Source of the DNA: Amborella trichopoda
Lineage: Eukaryota > Streptophyta > Magnoliopsida > Amborellales > Amborellaceae
Length of the DNA: 64,000 nt
NCBI RefSeq assembly: GCF_000471905.2
Contig: NW_006494789.1
Span: 2,867,961 to 2,931,960 of the forward strand
Reading direction: 5' to 3'
In this document: positions 12,501-21,677 of the stretch, one piece after another
Layout of the letters: the number at the start of each line of letters is the position of its first letter
How positions within the stretch are numbered: the first letter of the stretch is position 1
The notes under the pieces: model-generated
What the model was told of the DNA's origin: nothing
Databases searched by the model: none
Seen by the model: the letters and a program-made list of their open reading frames with translations, nothing else
Program-made: the position numbers and the translations under genes

Positions 12501-15500
12501 AGCGCCTAGGCGGGCTCTCAGAACCTGGGCGGCCCAGTAGAAAATATTTTTTTTTTGGCTTTTCTCTATCTAAAATAGCCTCAAATGGGTGTAGGGTTTC
12601 AAAGGAGCCTAAAACCCATAATTTTTCCCCTTTCGTATTTCAAAAATGACCCAAAAATGCCCTCAAGGAGCCACATTTCTGCCCCTGGGTGGGGCACAGG
12701 CCTTAGGCGGCCGTCTAGGCGGGCTCAAGCGGCCGCCCAGGCATTGGGCGGTTTGCTTTTTGAAACAATTGTCGACATAATAACTCAAGGGTCCGAACTC
12801 ATCAAGCAAATAAACCTCAGGCACATCAACAACTTCCCACACCAGCAGAGAGAATTCAGGCCCATTCAGGACTTTCTCATTAGACACTCAAGGGGCAGGT
12901 ATATCTTCCTCAACCCACCTTGATATTGAGAAACCTTGGTCGGTGTCAACTAGTGAGCCAGCTGAGGAGGATTGATATCTACCCAGCACCTAACAGGGGC
13001 AACAGGTTCACTCGTCTTTCTTTCAAAGGAAATTGAGAGCATATACTAATGTGCTATCATCAAGAGGTGAAACCCTAAGACGTTAGCACTCGAAGGTGGT
13101 GATACAGCAGTGGGAGCTATCAATCCCGGGTTCCACGCAATCTGCCTCAGAACTCGCGCGAAAGGCTCATCATGCAATGGCTGGAGGGGCAGAATGAATA
13201 TGCCCATGCCTGGGCACTCATGGAAAATGGGCTCCAGGCTCATGAACCCCCCATTTGAGAAGATGAGGCCACAAGGCCCAAGCGTCAATATTCAGAGCGT
13301 TCCCTACAAGATATAACATAATAAGTTGTTCTACCCTTCGAAATCTGGGGAGAGTGTGACATGCCCATGGCAATTTTCACATGTAATATGGTTGAAGCTT
13401 TGGCCAAAAAGGCAGAACAAAGCAAAGATAAAGATGAACATGATGCTTGAAAGGAGTGGCTATGTAAAATCCAGGCTATAAATTTAAAAGTTCTCTCTTT
13501 TCTTTATTAATTACTGGAATTTCTACTTATAGATCCCACAATACAATAAAAATAAACCTACTACAATCTAGGATCTTTAAACCTTATTGCCAAATTAAAC
13601 TTTATCAAACATAATTTAAACTAACAATTTTAAGAATAAAAAGAGGGAAGACTTGCCGGACTTTTGGCCAGGGTGTAACCCTTAGGGATTAGCACACCAC
13701 ATACCCGATTACCGGACTAATGACGCACTTGATCTAAGAACATGTTGAATCCACCAATCTAAATTGGGAAGCACTTGTAGAACACCATTTTCCGAGAAAC
13801 TTATGGGGCTGAGAGCATGGGTCATAATTGGGGTTTTATTCACCTCTTTTCAAACCTTGGGGCATGTCACAAAGTGGCACCTCCTCTATTCTAAAGCTAG
13901 GGCTGGGTGTTCCACTTCATAGTTCTATTTTAGAGGTGTGTGCCACCCTAAACACTTCTGGGGGTGGCATGCCACCTTCTTAGAGAGAAGAAGAGCTAGA
14001 GAGAGAGAGAGAGAGAGAGAGATGAGAGAGGTGGCATGGGGGAGAGCAAGAGAAGGCGAGAGAGATTAGAGATGTGTAGAGAATGAGGGGTGACCCCCTT
14101 TTATATAGGCCTCAAGGGCTCTATGGTGGTCCAATCAGATTAGGATTTAACATTGTTTAAAATATTTAGATAATCTATGAATGAGAAAGAATTTAATCTA
14201 ATTTATCCATGTCTCCGATTAGCCATCATGATTTAGAGATGATATTTAAGAACCTTATCCCTGAGATTTGATCCATATCCACTTTTAGTTTATCTAGACT
14301 TTGACCAGTTAACTTTATCTTCTAAAATTATTTGGAATCCCTTTTCTCTCACAAAACCATCCTTCCCCATGTACCCCTAGCTTGGCAATCCACAGAGCGC
14401 TCCTATCTTCAACTCCCTCTGAACCTTTTTTATCCTCATCCCCTACCTCCTCTGGCCCCCTTTCCCCCTCATTCCTGATAACTTCTCAGGACCAGGGCTC
14501 CCTCCCCTATCGTATTTTCATCCCCACCCTAGTGCCCTTATTCCTTCCATCCTCTCACCCTCCTATCAGCCCTCTCATTAGCCAGCTCACACCAATTCTT
14601 TAAACCCCTCTCGTTTAGCTGCTATCCCAGTGGCCCCCAGATTGACCCCCAACTCTGATACACCCCCCCCCTCACCTACTCCCACTCCAATTTCTAAATC
14701 CCCTCTTTCAGAGCCTTTGGGAACTCCTTCTTTGTGTTCTCGCCCTTCCTCTCCAGCCTTGAACCCCTCCCCCCGTCCCAATCCCTACACTGGGAAAAAG
14801 CATCCCCCTTCCCCCGCCCTCTAGCTCCGTTGACTCCAGTTTTGTGGACAATATGGACTGTGCTTAGGGCGATATCAGAGAGGTTCTCAAGGTGATGAGT
14901 TTTCACTAAAACGGGCTTGAAGGCCCCTTCCACCTCTTCTACCAGGCCGATGCCCAGTCTAGACTCAGGGTAAGTAACAAAACCAGGTTTACCAGGCCGA
15001 TGCCCAGTCTAGACTCAGAGTAAGTAACAAATGAAAGAGGGAAGTCGGCAATCTGTCTTTGGGGATGAACTACGACAGAACCGCTTCTACCTCTGCCTCT
15101 CTCAGGGTGGCTGCTCCACCAGTTCTCCTGATTATTCCTCCTTTGAGAAGGTCCCCCAGACTTGCTACCCCCCCACCTGGTTCCCCCATGAAAACTCTTT
15201 CATGGAATGTGAGGGGTTTGGGACAAATTTCCTTTACCCCTCCCTTCACCTCATTCGATAGGTGTGGGGCCGTAGACCTTGCCAATGGGAAGCCTTGCCA
15301 ACAGCTGGGGCCTCCGGACGAATTTGGGTATTATGGGACCCCGCAGATCACACCCTTATCTCCTCTCATTTCTGATTCCATCTCTCAATACTCCTGTTCC
15401 TCCATTGCTTGGTTGCTGCCCAGATTTGGGTTTTTATCCCCAGACTGGGAGTGGGTGTGGCCTGAGAATGTCCAACAACTATATTTAGGTTTATTTTTCC

Positions 15501-18500
15501 CCACAATTCATTGTCACTGGTCGATTTCTATGGCTCGCTACCATGTTAGCCTCTATTTAGTCACTATGTTTGGAGTGGAACTCCCTAATCTTTGAGAGTA
15601 AAGCAGTTGGAACTTTAAAGAACAAGATTAACACCACCATGTGGTGGGTCCAGACTTTACCCAAAACATATCCTAAAAAACTCAACCTATGGCGAAATCG
15701 AGATCCAATCTGTGGTTGCCTCTGCCTCTTGGCATCATTAAGCTCAATTGGTGGGTGTTTGGATCCTATGTGCCTGAACAAATAGTCCTTCTCTGGGTCC
15801 ACTGGCTCAGCAAACTCAACCCAGGATGACGCTGTGGTGCTGTTGGAGGGCCTTAGATTGTCTTATTGCAATTGGGATTTCACACTTGAAGTGGAAGTAG
15901 ATTCTATGGATGTTCTCAGGTAGGCTGCAAGGGGGACCCCTTGACCCTGGCACGTAAGAGAAATTGTTTGACCAACTTTTTGAGAGTTGCATCACCTGAC
16001 GATCCTCTTTCAAAGTTTCAAGAGGCCAACATGGTTGGGGATGCATTGGCAAAGGAAGGTCCAGCCAGTAACAGTTTTCATGTAACCAGAGCTTAGCCCT
16101 GAATAGGACATCTTGTCTAGAGGAATGGGGTTGAGGTCAAGGTGGTAGCTCCACTTGTGACTCAGCTATCGGTCTTGGTTTCCATTCCTACCAATATTAA
16201 CCCCTTTCGAAAACTACTAACAGTTTCAAAAATTGCTAACCCATAGTTAATGTTTAAAAAACAAACAGGACATCTTGTCTGGTTCATTGCACAAATTTTG
16301 TTTTGGCATTCACGTTACTCTAATGCAACCATGTAATCTGCCCTAATATTAATACAAAGTCAAACTTTATCGATGAAAAAAAATATTTGCCATTTTAAAT
16401 TGTTTGACCAGTATATATGATCCATATTTTTGTCTTTTGGCATGAAGAATGGACGATTACTACTGCCACTGGAAATGACTGAAGATGAACAACCAATATA
16501 TGTAAATGCAAAGCAGTATCGCCAAATCCTTCGGCGTCGCCAATCGCGAGCAAAGGCAGAACTGGAGAATAAGGTGATCAAAGCTAGGAAGGTATGTTCC
16601 TTGTATAGTTGTTTTTAGCATGAAATGTAATTGCAGTTGTAAAGATCAAATGCTGTTAGTATTGCCATATATCAATGATATACTGCAAAAAATGTGAGTT
16701 TGTGAACCCAAATGTAATTTTCTCAAAGACAACTTCACTCCTTTCTTTGTAAAAATTCAAGGGGTGCCCAATTTAATTGTAGTGTTCACAAAGACAACTT
16801 CACTCCATGCTCTTTCACCTGAGTGTCCTGACAATAGTATCTTGGATTATTATGAAAGCACCCTGATTTATTTATCAAAAAGTTGGAGCCTTGAGTTCAA
16901 TGCCTTTTTGAGTTTTGCATGGACTACATATTCGTTTTTGTGTTCAATGAGTTTTATGTAAACCAAAATTATACATTTTCCTTTTCAAACAGAAAATATG
17001 AAATTTTCATGCCTCATGAGTGAAGTTATCTTTGAGCCAATTAATCTACATATGATATTTGTAGAATATTTATAGATGGCATAAATGTTAGATATATATT
17101 TAGCACTCTAGTTTCCGCATCTATGTTTTTGTAATAGCAACCAATCTATACAATGCAGATCATTCATCGATGCAAGTGATGGGTCTGGATTGTATGGATA
17201 TGATCACTAAAACTGTATGCAAAAACTAGCCCCCAAGATTTATTATACATGAAAGCAGTGGTTTAAAAAACGGATCGGTGCCCCGGATCGGGCAACTCAA
17301 AAACCCATCAGGATCGGTGAATCGGCGATCCGGCTCGAGAATTGGCCCAATCGATCCTATTAAGCCTTAAAAAAAATCCAAAAAAATTATGAAAATTCAT
17401 TATAAAAGTTATTTTTTAATAATCCAATAAGAAATACGGGTATTACATTATTAACTTTCATTTTTAATCAATTTGTGAATAATTGAGATGTTTTTTTCCT
17501 GTATGAACTTATGTTAACCATTAAATTTGCATCACATAAAACAAAAAACATAGAATTACCATGGATAAAATATATAATCATACATAGACTACAATAAATA
17601 ATGGATTAAATCGATAAAAAATGGCCACTAAAATCTTGAATGGGCGGAAAAACCTAATCCACTAAAAAAAAAAAACCAAATTATTACAACCTAACAAACT
17701 ATAATCCAAAATTATTACAACCTATCTAAATATAATATTATATATTGCAACGAAAATTGTTGGTTTATATTTTATTATATAAATTATAGCAAATTTAAAA
17801 TAATTTATAATATCATTTAATTTAAAATGTATTATTGACAACTGTAAGAAAAATAATACATTACAAGATTTATAATGCAAATAAATAAATAAAATATTTG
17901 ATTATCAACATATAAATTATTCGAATGCAAATCAATTTTCGAAATAACACTTCGAATTTTTTAAAATATATTTTTTGTAGAATTCTAGAATAAATTTAAT
18001 GGAAGAGATTATTAGACACAGAGAAATATTTCAAATGTGTATGAATCATATCTTAAAATTAATATTCCTAAATTTATGTTAAAGCCTACCATATTATAAA
18101 AATAAAAATTATAATTAGATCAGTTATTCTCAGTTTGTATTAAAAAATATTTGTTGTATTAAGAAATATATTTTATTTATTTTTTATAAGAAATACTTGT
18201 ATTTATTTTTTACGAGAAAATATGATATTTGTTGTATTACTCTTATTTTTTTTGACAAGAAAAAAGAAGAAGATGTTATATTACTTTTTTTTTTGCTTGT
18301 TGTATTACCCTTTTTTTTTTTATTTCTTTTATCATATTATTTTCTTCATTTTAGTTTTTTTTTTAAGAGAAAAGTAAAAACCTATCTTTTTTTTTTTTTT
18401 ATGAAGACAAATTTTAGTTTTTTTTTTAAGACAAAGTAAAAACCTATCTTCTTCTTTTTTTATGATATTATTTTTAAATTTTTTTTTTATAAAGACAAAA

Positions 18501-19547
18501 AGTGAATTTTGCACAATAGCGTCCCAACTGGGATTCGAACTTGGGACATCACAAATAAAACCTCTGTTGTTAACCACGGCAGCCCTTCGCGCGCTACTGA
18601 AGAGTTTTGTACAATAATTACCCATATTGTATAAATTTTCATTATAATATCGCTTAGCGCAAATCTCACATCAAAGAATTGGAGAAAGTCAATAAGATAT
18701 AAATACTTTTACAAAAGCCTTAATGCTTGAAATGATATTTTGAAAAAAAGTATCAAAATGTCCTTAGGTAAGGACTCGCCCGGTGACGTCACTAAGCGGC
18801 TGAAATCACGATTTATAACGTAATAGGGACGATTCACTGTTCAAAATTCGTCGATTCTCCTCTAGGATTTGGCAATTCGCCGTTTTTCTGAAGAATCGAC
18901 ACGGGGTGCTCGATTCCCGTGTCCACTCAGGCGAGTGTTGCGACTCGCCGATTTTTAAAACCCTGCATGAAAGTATACTGGAACATTAATGCATGTTGTA
19001 ACCTTTTTCATAAATGAGTTTGGATTGCGAATTTTTTCTACAGCCATATAAACGCTGCATGAAAGTATACTGGGAACATTAATGCATGTTGTAACCATTT
19101 TCATAAATGAGTTTGGAATGCGAATTTTTTCTACAGCCATATTTGCATGAATCACGCCATCTTCATGCGATGCGGCGTGCAAGGGGATGTGGAGGTCGCT
19201 TCCTTAACACAAAGAAAACAGAGAATTCAAAAGGCAATAACCAAAGTGGCAAAGTAAATAATGGGCAGATTTCTCAGGCTGTTGGGTCTTCTTCAAGTTC
19301 TGATGCACATCAATCGTCTGATAACAGAGATTTGAATTCTGGGAAGGTGGTGGGAAGCAGGTTCAGTACAGGGTCAGAAGTCGCAAGCATGTTCTCTCAG
19401 CTTGACATTGATCAGTTTCAGATTGGGCAGCTACGTCAATCTGCCTTCCGCCCGCTCCCCAACATAAGGGATGGTGTAAAGATGATTGGTATCCCTTCCA
19501 AATGGGTCACAGCAGCTCCAGATGGCTGTGACCTGCTCAAAATGTGA
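592..19547 (+). CDS. NF-YA: Nuclear transcription factor Y subunit A (CCAAT-binding, NF-YA/HAP2)
   Basis: NF-YA joins the NF-YB/NF-YC histone-fold dimer in the nucleus and gives the trimer its CCAAT-box specificity. I join five exons: 592-940, 3461-3582, 3751-3819, 16448-16591 and 19137-19547 (1095 nt, 364 aa). All introns are GT-AG and phases agree. Exon 1 encodes a glycine run. Exon 4 (residues 181-228) carries the NF-YB/YC-binding helix (IYVNAKQY, then [10 protein letters not shown]). Exon 5 starts exactly at [14 protein letters not shown] and GCGGRF, the DNA-binding half, so intron 4 splits the conserved domain. The residue pair RQ after KQY is unusual; HG or HA is common. Intron 3 is 12.6 kb and intron 4 is 2.5 kb, both swollen by transposons. 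The Met at 592 opens the longest frame and gives a typical length. Family assignment is very secure; orthology to one Arabidopsis paralogue is not. Confidence 0.95.
1928..2380 (+). mobile_element. RTE-clade LINE, 5'-truncated 3' end, with target-site duplication
   Basis: The 429-bp insert (1940-2368) is the last part of an RTE-type non-LTR retrotransposon. In plus frames it reads pieces such as [25 protein letters not shown] and MRESRLRW, typical of the ORF2 C-terminus, with stops. It ends in a GATGATGA tail as RTE elements do. A 12-bp direct repeat with one mismatch, AATAACCGTTGA (1928-1939) and AATAACCATTGA (2369-2380), flanks it. It sits in NF-YA intron 1, sense to the gene, and is dead. 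A longer relative lies at 10500-11285. Confidence 0.8.
2809..3313. mobile_element. Mutator-like MITE with 10-bp target duplication
   Basis: A 485-bp non-coding element (2819-3303) is bounded by a perfect 10-bp direct repeat, TGCTTGAGAA, at 2809-2818 and 3304-3313. The ends are GC-rich and imperfectly inverted (ATGTTTTAGAACTC against ATGTTCAATTACCC; both then carry CCGAGT/CTCGG words), while the centre is AT-rich. A 9-11 bp duplication suggests a MULE, but no transposase is present. It lies in NF-YA intron 1. Confidence 0.6.
3899..4490 (+). repeat. 310-bp tandem duplication in NF-YA intron 3
   Basis: The block beginning TTCATCTATA at 3901 recurs at 4211, a period of 310 bp, and the two copies differ by only a few bases (for example in a poly-T run and TGATTGTG against TGTTTGTG). 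The second copy fades near 4490. The near identity means the duplication is recent or kept even by conversion. No coding frame is involved. Confidence 0.9.
5441..6935. mobile_element. Probable DNA transposon remnant with degenerate GC-rich ends
   Basis: The left end (CAAACCGGAACGGTTAACTGG region, 5450-5570) and the reverse complement of the right end (about 6830-6925) share CAAACC, AACCGGAAC and repeated AACTGG words, the pattern of degenerate terminal inverted repeats. The interior is AT-rich and non-coding. I could not find a convincing target duplication, so the borders are approximate. It lies in NF-YA intron 3. Confidence 0.4.
6970..8101 (-). mobile_element. L1-type LINE fragment: zinc-binding and RNase H region
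   Basis: On the minus strand, broken frames read an RNase H start near 7150 ([17 protein letters not shown], the usual plant LINE RNase H opening) and, upstream, a zf-RVT-like stretch near 7700-7790 ([18 protein letters not shown]). Several frameshifts and stops make it non-functional. Its upstream (right) side is cut by the hAT element starting at 8102. The DNA after that element (10266-10450) may be the rest of the same LINE, but I could not confirm this. Confidence 0.65.
8094..10273. mobile_element. hAT-type DNA transposon, non-autonomous, with 8-bp target duplication
   Basis: The element spans 8102-10265 (2.16 kb). Its ends are clear inverted repeats: TAGGGCTGGCAATGGGTCGG at the left and, reverse-complemented, TAGGGGTGGCAATGGACCCG at the right. 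TAGGG-TGGCAA ends are typical of plant hAT elements. An 8-bp flanking duplication with one mismatch fits the superfamily: GTTAGCTT (8094-8101) and GGTAGCTT (10266-10273). No transposase frame survives; the interior is AT-rich with one short GC-rich minisatellite. It inserted into the LINE at 6970-8101, inside NF-YA intron 3. Confidence 0.8.
9837..9922. repeat. 6/12-bp minisatellite inside the hAT element
   Basis: Repeats of CACCTG / CACTCG / CACCGG hexamers form about 86 bp of GC-rich tandem DNA in an otherwise AT-rich element. The minus strand reads an open Gly-Ala run, an artefact of the repeat rather than a gene. Confidence 0.8.
10500..11285 (+). mobile_element. RTE-clade LINE, 3' end of ORF2
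   Basis: From about 10680 the plus strand reads [19 protein letters not shown], then after a stop [14 protein letters not shown] and [17 protein letters not shown], then [13 protein letters not shown], the conserved tail of plant RTE LINE ORF2 after the reverse transcriptase. It ends in a (GAT)n tail at about 11266-11285. Stops and frameshifts show it is dead. The sequence at 10500-10680 is probably part of it. It lies in NF-YA intron 3. Confidence 0.8.
12111..12350. repeat. Degenerate ~42-bp tandem array
   Basis: About five to six diverged copies share the pattern GAGCCCC-GTTCTTTATGGG-CC-GGCTCCTCAAAACTCTAG, with a period near 42 bp. Weaker related units (GGATCTCGACTCCTCAAAATT) occur upstream around 11765-11900, so the array was once longer. 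There are no spacers, so it is not CRISPR-like. It lies in NF-YA intron 3; the surrounding 11290-13440 shows no other recognisable gene. Confidence 0.65.
12446..12778. mobile_element. hAT-like MITE with 8-bp target duplication
   Basis: A 317-bp element (12454-12770) has inverted ends GTGTTTCAAAAAGC and TTGTTTCAAAAAGC (right end reverse-complemented), followed on both sides by GC-rich GCCTAGGCGG-type words. The flanks GTCAACAT (12446-12453) and GTCGACAT (12771-12778) form an 8-bp duplication with one mismatch. It is too short for a transposase, hence non-autonomous. Confidence 0.7.
13447..13600. repeat. Dispersed repeat shared with 63700-63960
   Basis: The segment from AAAGGAGTGGCTATGT to the ACAATCTAGGATCTTTAAACC region matches, in direct orientation, 63799-63955 near the right edge. 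Its second half also matches, inverted, 63706-63795. It looks like one arm of an inverted-repeat element, or part of an LTR, left in NF-YA intron 3. The (GA)n microsatellite at 13998-14022 and the AT-rich DNA up to 14360 carry nothing else I recognise. Confidence 0.5.
14360..16085 (+). mobile_element. L1-type LINE with internal deletion (ORF1 end, endonuclease start, RNase H)
   Basis: Reading plus, a proline/serine-rich ORF1-like stretch (14380-15180) is followed by [12 protein letters not shown] at 15188, the hallmark opening of the APE endonuclease of plant L1 LINE ORF2. The reverse transcriptase is missing. Near 15825 the frame resumes with [14 protein letters not shown] and ends with [14 protein letters not shown] near 16020, both RNase H motifs. 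So about 3 kb of ORF2 has been lost. A 50-bp tandem duplication lies inside it (14941 and 14991, ACCAGGCCGATGCCCAGTCT). It lies in NF-YA intron 3 and is dead. Confidence 0.75.
17248..18973. mobile_element. hAT-like element with 8-bp target duplication in NF-YA intron 4
   Basis: The element (17256-18965, 1.71 kb) has inverted ends CAGTGGTTTAAAAAACGGAT and CAGGGTTTTAAAAATCGGCG (right end reverse-complemented). A perfect 8-bp flank CATGAAAG occurs at 17248-17255 and 18966-18973. The interior is AT-rich with no transposase. A tRNA-like patch lies at 18515-18600. The right target copy is also the first base set of the duplicated splice-acceptor block. Confidence 0.75.
18515..18600 (-). other. tRNA/SINE-like internal promoter patch
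   Basis: On the minus strand AAGTTCGAATCCCAGT near 18528-18545 resembles a Pol III B box (T arm), and TAGCGCGCGAAGGG near 18590 weakly resembles an A box, about 50 bp upstream. No full cloverleaf forms, so this is not a tRNA gene. It may be a SINE remnant nested in the hAT-like element. Confidence 0.3.
18966..19144 (+). repeat. 92-bp tandem duplication carrying the exon-5 splice acceptor
   Basis: Two copies start CATGAAAGTATACTGG at 18966 and 19058. Both contain the pyrimidine tract, CTACAG and the first exon bases CCATAT. The real acceptor ends at 19136 and opens [10 protein letters not shown]. The upstream copy's acceptor ends at 19043; splicing there would read [12 protein letters not shown] and stop at TAA 19080-19082. 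The copies differ by only a few bases. Confidence 0.9.
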
Positions 19548-20110
19548 TACCTATAACCGGGAAGGTTTCTCCACAATTATCGATGGGTTCACCCATCTTC
19601 ATGTGGAGACCTTCCCATGCATGCAACCAAATGGAAGAGCCTGTAGCAGTGGCCGTCACTGTGAAAAAGGTTCTGGTTGAGGAATTGTTCCTACCCCCAT
19701 TGGGTTGCGACCAAAAGGCAATTCATTCTTGGCTGGACTACGTTTAGGATTTTTTGGTCATTATGATTGTTTCCCACAGCTCCAGCAGTCTTGGAATGCA
19801 GTCAAAAAGACCAAAATCCTTAGCGCTAAAAAACACCCACTAAGTATTTAAGGGTATATGCCCCTAATAACTTTAAGAGTATCATCAAAAGATCTAAACT
19901 TTGGTTTGATGTATGTATGATTGCAGTGACGTCTGTACTTTGGAGTGGTTCGCATTGTGTATGATTGTAAAATAATGGAGGTTTTGTGTGGTGTTTGATG
20001 ATGAAGAAGTGGAAGATGGGATTTCCTTGAATGTAAAATATGTGGTTTGGTGTTTTATTGTCCTGCTTACCGAAGTCGCAAATGACTTGCAATAAAATTG
20101 CAGTACTGGC
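19548..20110 (+). promoter_or_regulatory. NF-YA 3' UTR
   Basis: Non-coding DNA follows the NF-YA stop codon and contains the miR169-type site at 19715-19735. An AATAAA hexamer at 20091-20096 is a plausible polyadenylation signal. The true end is not visible. The assembly gap begins soon after. Confidence 0.6.
19715..19735 (+). promoter_or_regulatory. miR169 target site in NF-YA 3' UTR
   Basis: The 21-nt site reads AAGGCAATTC then ATTCTTGGCTG. It pairs with the miR169 family except for the two 5'-most target bases, one internal mismatch and one G:U pair, from memory of the miRNA sequence. Most plant NF-YA mRNAs carry this site in the same place, 150-200 nt after the stop codon, and are cleaved there. 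I infer post-transcriptional control by miR169, a drought and nutrient response regulator. Confidence 0.88.
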
Positions 20111-20179
20111 TATTGCTTTTCCCTGGGAAAGCTGTCACTATTAAGATTAGGGTACAGTTGGCTTATGGATGCATCCATA

Positions 20180-20787
20180 NNNNNNNNNNNNNNNNNNNNN
20201 NNNNNNNNNNNNNNNNNNNNNNNNNNNNNNNNNNNNNNNNNNNNNNNNNNNNNNNNNNNNNNNNNNNNNNNNNNNNNNNNNNNNNNNNNNNNNNNNNNNN
20301 NNNNNNNNNNNNNNNNNNNNNNNNNNNNNNNNNNNNNNNNNNNNNNNNNNNNNNNNNNNNNNNNNNNNNNNNNNNNNNNNNNNNNNNNNNNNNNNNNNNN
20401 NNNNNNNNNNNNNNNNNNNNNNNNNNNNNNNNNNNNNNNNNNNNNNNNNNNNNNNNNNNNNNNNNNNNNNNNNNNNNNNNNNNNNNNNNNNNNNNNNNNN
20501 NNNNNNNNNNNNNNNNNNNNNNNNNNNNNNNNNNNNNNNNNNNNNNNNNNNNNNNNNNNNNNNNNNNNNNNNNNNNNNNNNNNNNNNNNNNNNNNNNNNN
20601 NNNNNNNNNNNNNNNNNNNNNNNNNNNNNNNNNNNNNNNNNNNNNNNNNNNNNNNNNNNNNNNNNNNNNNNNNNNNNNNNNNNNNNNNNNNNNNNNNNNN
20701 NNNNNNNNNNNNNNNNNNNNNNNNNNNNNNNNNNNNNNNNNNNNNNNNNNNNNNNNNNNNNNNNNNNNNNNNNNNNNNNNNNNNNNN
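20180..20787. other. Assembly gap (608 Ns)
   Basis: All bases are N. Frames spanning it are artefacts. The true length may differ from 608. Confidence 1.
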
Positions 20788-20789
20788 GT

Positions 20790-20965
20790 TCTCAGGGATT
20801 ATATCAAAATCTATTTGTATATTAAATTATAAAATTTTAAATTTTAAAAAATGGTTAAAATCAAATAGATCTATAAACATATGAAAATATTGAAAATGGA
20901 TGGTGTAGATAATATGTTGTAAAATGCACTATTTTTGAGACTTAAAATCTTTTTATTTTTCATAG
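20790..20965. repeat. Dispersed AT-rich repeat, also at 55590-55765
   Basis: The DNA after the gap shares long words with 55590-55765, for example TAAATTATAAAATTTTAAA-like text, AAATAGATCTATAAACATAT, and GTAGATAATATGTTGTAAA-type text. Both are non-coding. This is probably the edge of a transposon family lying partly in the gap. The rest up to 21677 (intergenic, between convergent NF-YA and OEP) shows nothing else I recognise. Confidence 0.55.
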
Positions 20966-21677
20966 TCATACATCTCGATGTCGAGATGATCAATCAAAGG
21001 GTTTTTCAACATTAAAACTACTTTTTTAGATGGATTTTTGGGGGGCATCTGTAGTTCTATATTATATGGTCGCATCTTTATATAAACTTTTTCCTTAAAG
21101 ATTATGCACTGAACTTTAATCATCTCTTAGAAAATTCAGTTAGTATAATTTTGAATAGATCGAAAATGGTTAATAATGGTGAAACAGAAAATCCCAGTAG
21201 ACCCATGTTATATGTTGTTTGGTGACAAACTTGGGACTTGTGCTAAACAAGATTTCTTGCATGATACTGACTATTGTTACTAGATGGAGAACTGTTTGAA
21301 ATTTCTATTACCAAACGGGCCACCTGTAAGTGGCAGTTAAATGCTTCCAGCAAAACATTGCTTATTAAATTTGAGTACTATTTCCTTCTCAGCTTATAAT
21401 TCACTGGTATGCACCTTAGGTGATTTATTTCATGAAAAAGAATGAACTACTTTTGCAAAATCTCAAAAAGAGGTTCTAAAGCAAGTAATTACTTTCTCGA
21501 CAATGAGTGCCTTTTGTCGTTGGCTTATTTTACTCTGCAAAATTGTAAGAAGCTATTGCTCCCGTATGAACGGTTGCCCATGGGACTAACTCATGCATTT
21601 CCTTGACTGAGCGTTCCTGAATGGGGAACTGACAAATTTGAGGTCAAACTTGAATGGCAAATCTCTTGATGCGAAGT

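Noticed and set aside
18515..18600. tRNA gene
   Set aside because: Only a B box-like T arm is convincing; anticodon and acceptor stems do not form.
20098..20884. Long open frames over the N block
   Set aside because: They are made of undetermined bases; the flanks show no coding pattern.
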